Below are positions 61,195 through 64,000 of a DNA stretch of 64,000 nt, in pieces (within the stretch, counting starts at the first letter, position 1; every line of letters begins with the position of its first letter). The position numbers were made by a program, and so were the translations under genes. The notes under the pieces are model-generated. The model did not search any database. It saw only the letters and a program-made list of their open reading frames with translations, and was not told the DNA's origin. This DNA comes from Muriicola sp041358175 (GTDB taxonomy: Bacteria > Bacteroidota > Bacteroidia > Flavobacteriales > Flavobacteriaceae). Where the stretch lies: contig NZ_JBGKBE010000001.1 of the NCBI RefSeq assembly GCF_041358175.1, positions 558,001-622,000 on the forward strand, written 5' to 3'.

Positions 61195-61770
61195 CTATTG
61201 AAACAATTGATTAATGTTTGTGGCAAACAATTTTACAGCAATGGCAAGGAGGATCACCCCAAAGACCTTTCGAATAACACCGAGTCCGCCTTTCCCCAGA
61301 ATGCGTTCAATCTTTGACGACGACTTTAAGACAAGGTAGACAAAGATGATATTGATGATGATCGCCACTATGATGTTTTCTACGTAAAATTCGGCCCTCA
61401 ATGCAAGAAGAGCGGTCATAGTTCCCGCTCCTGCTATTAGTGGAAATGCTATAGGTACAACGGATGCTGTCTCGGGCTCATCGTCTCTGTAAAGCGTTAT
61501 CCCTAGGATCATTTCTATTGCGAGGAAGAATATAATAAAAGCTCCCGCTACAGCAAAGGAGTATACATCTATTCGGATAAGATTGAGTATTTCCTCCCCA
61601 ACAAATAAGAAAGCAACCATGATGCATGCTGCAATGATGGACGCTTTTTCAGAATGGATATGTCCTACTTTTTTCCGCAGGTTGATAATAATGGGAATAC
61701 TTCCAACGATGTCTATTACAGCAAAAAGTATGATGCTGGCTGTTGCTATTTCTCTGAAGTTTAAGTGCAT
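61195..61770 (-). CDS. MarC family integral membrane protein
   Basis: The 191-residue protein has six membrane segments in the MarC pattern: LFAVIDIVGSIPIIINLRKKVG, AGAFIIFFLAIEMILGI, the conserved PIAFPLIAGAGTMTALLAL in segment four, and IERILGKGGLGVIRKVFGVILLAIAVK near the C-terminus. MarC was once linked to antibiotic resistance, but the function is unsettled. A TACTTTTG element (61793-61800, minus) with a CAA at 61817-61819 could be its promoter. It lies between a small membrane protein gene and the divergent DUF3109 gene. Confidence 0.9.
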   Translation of the reverse strand: MHLNFREIATASIILFAVIDIVGSIPIIINLRKKVGHIHSEKASIIAACIMVAFLFVGEEILNLIRIDVYSFAVAGAFIIFFLAIEMILGITLYRDDEPETASVVPIAFPLIAGAGTMTALLALRAEFYVENIIVAIIINIIFVYLVLKSSSKIERILGKGGLGVIRKVFGVILLAIAVKLFATNINQLFQ

Positions 61771-61792
61771 GATTTTTACTTTAAAAGTGGTG

Positions 61793-61800
61793 CAAAAGTA
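61793..61800 (-). promoter_or_regulatory. Candidate -7 element for marC
   Basis: The minus strand reads TACTTTTG, matching TAnnTTTG, 22 bases before the marC ATG. A TTG lies 16 bases further upstream, slightly closer than usual. Confidence 0.4.
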
Positions 61801-61867
61801 CTATATATTTTAGGTACAATAAGAAGGTTATATAGAATATTCTTAAGGAATTTCAGGCTTATTGAGG

Positions 61868-61875
61868 TATCTTTG
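61868..61875 (+). promoter_or_regulatory. Candidate -7 element for the DUF3109 gene
   Basis: TATCTTTG matches TAnnTTTG and lies 11 bases before the ATG at 61887. No clear -33 box. Confidence 0.35.
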
Positions 61876-61886
61876 CGGCTTATTAG

Positions 61887-62474
61887 ATGAATATGTTTCA
61901 GTTAGGGAAAACACTGGTGTCAGAGGAGATCATAGAGAAAGATTTTGTCTGTAATCTTACCGCCTGCAAGGGAGCTTGTTGTGTTGATGGGGATGCAGGG
62001 GCACCGCTGGAGGAAAGTGAAACACAAATCCTCAGGGACATCTATCACAAAGTAAAGCCATTTCTTCGGCAGGAAGGGATAGAAGCCATAGAGGAGCAAG
62101 GCCATTATGTAATCGGAGAGGACGGGGAGTGGGAAACGCCCCTGATCGGGAAAAAGGAATGTGCCTATACGGTTTTTGATAAGAAAGGTATCGCTAAATG
62201 TGGCCTGGAAGAAGCGTATAATGAGGGAGTTACTTCCTGGAAAAAACCGGTTTCATGTCACCTTTATCCCGTTAGGATTACTGAATACACAAATCTTACT
62301 GCAGTAAACTATCACAAATGGCAACTCTGTGATCCGGCCTGTGACCTGGGAGAAAGTTTGCAGGTGCCGATTTATAAATTTGTACGGGATGCTCTAGTCC
62401 GCAAATTTGGCGAAAACTGGTACGCCGAATTAGTGGAAATTGCTAATGAGCACAAGTCTTCACGAAACAAGTAG
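61887..62474 (+). CDS. DUF3109 family cysteine-rich protein
   Basis: The 195-residue protein matches DUF3109: FVCNLTACKGACCVDGDAGAPL near the N-terminus holds the first three or four cysteines, and later ones are in KKECAYTVF, IAKCGLE, KPVSCHLYPVRI and WQLCDPACDLG. The C-x5-[CC]-type spacing resembles YkgJ-like proteins that bind zinc or an Fe-S cluster, but no metal can be shown. It has no signal peptide. Two ATGs (61887 and 61893) are possible starts. The gene stands alone between marC and a small gene. Confidence 0.88.
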   Translation: MNMFQLGKTLVSEEIIEKDFVCNLTACKGACCVDGDAGAPLEESETQILRDIYHKVKPFLRQEGIEAIEEQGHYVIGEDGEWETPLIGKKECAYTVFDKKGIAKCGLEEAYNEGVTSWKKPVSCHLYPVRITEYTNLTAVNYHKWQLCDPACDLGESLQVPIYKFVRDALVRKFGENWYAELVEIANEHKSSRNK

Positions 62475-62613
62475 GTATTTCATAGATTTTTTAGCACCGT
62501 TAAAGGAATATTTTTTCCCTGGGACTCAACTTTGTATAGCTTTCGGGTCCCTAAGGTGATATCCGTATAATACGATTAACCTGAGAGGAAATAGAAATCA
62601 ACCAATTACCACC

Positions 62614-62781
62614 ATGAGAAAGTGTGTTCTCTTGTTTCTTTTGTTCGTGTTTGTACTCTTCCTTGCGGCTTTATCCGAAAATAATGAACGGGAAGTTGAT
62701 AGTCAAAAGGTAGCTGTGGAGGAACAACTCCAGGATCCACCCCTGGACAATACTACGGCCCTTAATTCCGACCGTAAGTAA
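62614..62781 (+). CDS. Possible small secreted peptide of 55 residues
   Basis: An ATG at 62614 opens a 55-residue frame ending TAA at 62779-62781. It starts with a basic n-region (MRKC) and a strongly hydrophobic stretch (VLLFLLFVFVLFLAAL) like a signal or single membrane helix, followed by an acidic, Gln/Pro-rich tail (SENNEREVDSQKV ... NSDRK). The bias of the composition supports a real gene, but no homologue or promoter was recognised. It lies between DUF3109 and nrdB. Confidence 0.4.
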   Translation: MRKCVLLFLLFVFVLFLAALSENNEREVDSQKVAVEEQLQDPPLDNTTALNSDRK

Positions 62782-63263
62782 GTCCTCAGACCGATTACTT
62801 TAGTACTTTCAAAGTACTACTACAGGATATTCTGTACAACCTCCTTATTTCACTTTTTTCTAAGGCGATAGACGCCTTACTTTCTTTTATGCCCAATGAA
62901 TACAATTTCCGAAATTCAGAAGCATTCCTGACTAAGGTGAACAAAGCAGAAAAATCCCGGATCTGATTGCCATTGCTGAAATTTCTTCACTAATTATAAA
63001 TCCGTAACACTCAACAGTATAAAATAAAATACTTTTTGGTCTATTTTAATTTAGACAAAAAGCTAAAATATTTATACAAAATTTCTTCTTGGGTTAAAGG
63101 CAGTAAACACCACTATCGAACCTAGATTTCAACATGTTGTGTTAAAAACTTTGACCCCCTTCTCCCCAAACCGACTTTACAATTTAATAACATTTTCCAA
63201 TCTTTGTTGGTCTCAGCACGAAGCACTTTTACACTCATATAATAATTTTAAAAGAACGGAAAA
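62782..63263. other. 482-base AT-rich leader region before nrdB
   Basis: No convincing gene is seen. The stretch is AT-rich, with a near-palindrome at 63032-63062 and an imperfect -7-like AATCTTTG at 63199-63206 about 58 bases before the nrdB ATG. It is likely the control region of the ribonucleotide reductase gene. Confidence 0.6.
63032..63062. repeat. Inverted repeat upstream of nrdB
   Basis: CTTTTTGGTCTA (63032-63043) and TAGACAAAAAG (63052-63062) are complementary except for one extra base in the left arm, with an 8-base TTTTAATT loop. No T run follows on the plus strand, so it is more like an operator than a terminator for plus-strand transcription. Confidence 0.55.
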
Positions 63264-64000
63264 ATGTCAAAAGCCCTAGAGCCCATTTTAGAAGAAAATG
63301 AAGATCGATTTGTAATCTTCCCAATAAAACATCACGATCTATGGGAGTGGTATAAGAAATGTGAGGCGTGTTTCTGGACTGCTGAGGAAATTGACCTTCA
63401 CCAGGACCTGGCTGATTGGAATAATAAACTCAGCGATGATGAAAAATACTTCGTCAAACACATCCTGGCCTTTTTTGCTGCCTCCGACGGAATAGTGAAC
63501 GAAAATCTTGCCGAAAATTTTGTCAATGAAGTACAGTATACGGAAGCAAAGTTCTTCTATGGTTTCCAGATCATGATGGAGAACATCCATTCTGAGACCT
63601 ACTCATTACTGATCGACACCTATGTTAAAGATGAGAAGGAAAAAAACATCCTGTTTAAAGCGCTTGAGAATTTTCCGGCAATCAAGAAAAAAGCAGACTG
63701 GGCCCTGAAATGGATCGATTCTCCGAGCTTTGCAGAACGTTTGATCGCTTTTGCAGCCGTGGAGGGAATCTTCTTCTCAGGTGCGTTTTGCTCCATTTTC
63801 TGGTTAAAGAAGAGAGGTCTTATGCCCGGACTCACATTTTCTAATGAATTGATCTCCAGGGACGAAGGAATGCACTGCGATTATGCTGTACACTTACACA
63901 ACAAACATCTTGTCAATAAGGTTCCCAAAGAGAGAATTAAAGAGATCATTGTAGACGCACTTAATATCGAAAGAGAATTTATTACAGAATCACTTCCTGT
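63264..64000 (+). CDS. nrdB: Ribonucleotide reductase, class I, small subunit (N-terminal part)
   Basis: The reading frame opens at ATG 63264 and runs off the window after 245 codons. Class I R2 houses a di-iron centre and a tyrosyl radical needed to make deoxyribonucleotides. Ligands expected from the eukaryote-like family are visible: Asp75 (AASDGIVNE), Glu106 and His109 with the radical Tyr113 in ENIHSETYS, Glu167 (AAVEGIFF), and Glu201 with His204 (RDEGMH). FWLKKRGLMPGLTFSNELI matches as well. The tyrosine is present, so this is the radical-containing type. The large subunit would be expected just beyond the edge. Confidence 0.95.
   Translation, partial: MSKALEPILEENEDRFVIFPIKHHDLWEWYKKCEACFWTAEEIDLHQDLADWNNKLSDDEKYFVKHILAFFAASDGIVNENLAENFVNEVQYTEAKFFYGFQIMMENIHSETYSLLIDTYVKDEKEKNILFKALENFPAIKKKADWALKWIDSPSFAERLIAFAAVEGIFFSGAFCSIFWLKKRGLMPGLTFSNELISRDEGMHCDYAVHLHNKHLVNKVPKERIKEIIVDALNIEREFITESLP

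Noticed and set aside
62521..62560. GGGAC ... GTCCC inverted repeat after the DUF3109 gene
   Set aside because: Only a five-base arm with a loop of about 20 bases and no T tail; could occur by chance.
1..64000. tRNA, rRNA, CRISPR arrays, insertion sequences and prophage
   Set aside because: No cloverleaf-like sequences, regular direct repeats with spacers, transposase, integrase or phage structural genes were seen in any intergenic region or frame.

Overview
The window looks like a chromosomal segment of a marine member of the Flavobacteriaceae (Bacteroidota). The evidence is a type IX secretion (Por) sorting domain on a large secreted enzyme, many 'L-x-S/G-C' lipoproteins, families typical of this group (DUF2480, DUF1460, DUF3109), promoters of the Bacteroidota type (TTTG ... 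TAnnTTTG) and weak or absent Shine-Dalgarno sequences. No tRNA, rRNA, CRISPR array, insertion sequence, integrase or phage gene was recognised. Genes are densely packed, and the only gap over 300 bases lies before the ribonucleotide reductase gene at the right end. Family names come from recognising protein motifs; no database search was run.

Layout. 1-522 is the start of thiL (minus strand, cut by the edge). 597-3201 holds two secreted beta-propeller-like lipoproteins. 3365-9984 is a complete SUF iron-sulfur assembly operon (sufA-like, sufB, sufC, sufD, sufS, sufE, a DUF59/SufT-like gene, a DUF2480 gene), with a good promoter in front, a second candidate promoter before sufE and a strong terminator behind. 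10287-16537 holds hflX, a secreted-type endonuclease/phosphatase, a PolB-like exonuclease, a lipoprotein, an alkyl-guanine methyltransferase and a serine hydrolase. 16587-23711 is a minus-strand heme operon read in the order hemA, hemC, hemD, hemE, an uncharacterised gene, hemF, phzF-like, hemB, with an AraC-family regulator divergent from hemA.

24892-37300 holds a VOC protein, a ThuA lipoprotein, a DUF1460 amidase-like protein, a very large FG-GAP/UnbV plus vanadium-haloperoxidase plus T9SS fusion protein, a HEAT-like protein, an MscS channel, hemH overlapping a MATE exporter, and an odd lipoprotein followed by a 65-residue membrane protein. 37506-52477 holds a small beta-barrel protein, a PQQ dehydrogenase with an embedded cytochrome c motif, two tandem 1040-residue VPS10/BNR propeller proteins followed directly by hemJ, an NtrY-like sensor kinase overlapping an enoyl-CoA hydratase gene, and a radical SAM protein. 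52469-64000 holds household genes: a Gfo/Idh/MocA oxidoreductase, an HD hydrolase, an acyltransferase, a bacilliredoxin, a TerB-DnaJ protein, HupE/UreJ, dCMP deaminase, an S41 protease, MarC, DUF3109 and the start of nrdB.

How it fits together. The window encodes nearly all of the route from glutamyl-tRNA to protoheme (hemA, B, C, D, E, F, J, H; only the hemL step is not seen), plus the iron-sulfur machinery and several redox enzymes that use heme, Fe-S or Fe-O-Fe centres. This is mostly core genome. The more unusual items are the haloperoxidase fusion, the uncharacterised gene inside the heme operon, the hemH-MATE coupling, the lipoprotein with a glycine-rich hydrophobic tail, and an inverted repeat upstream of nrdB.
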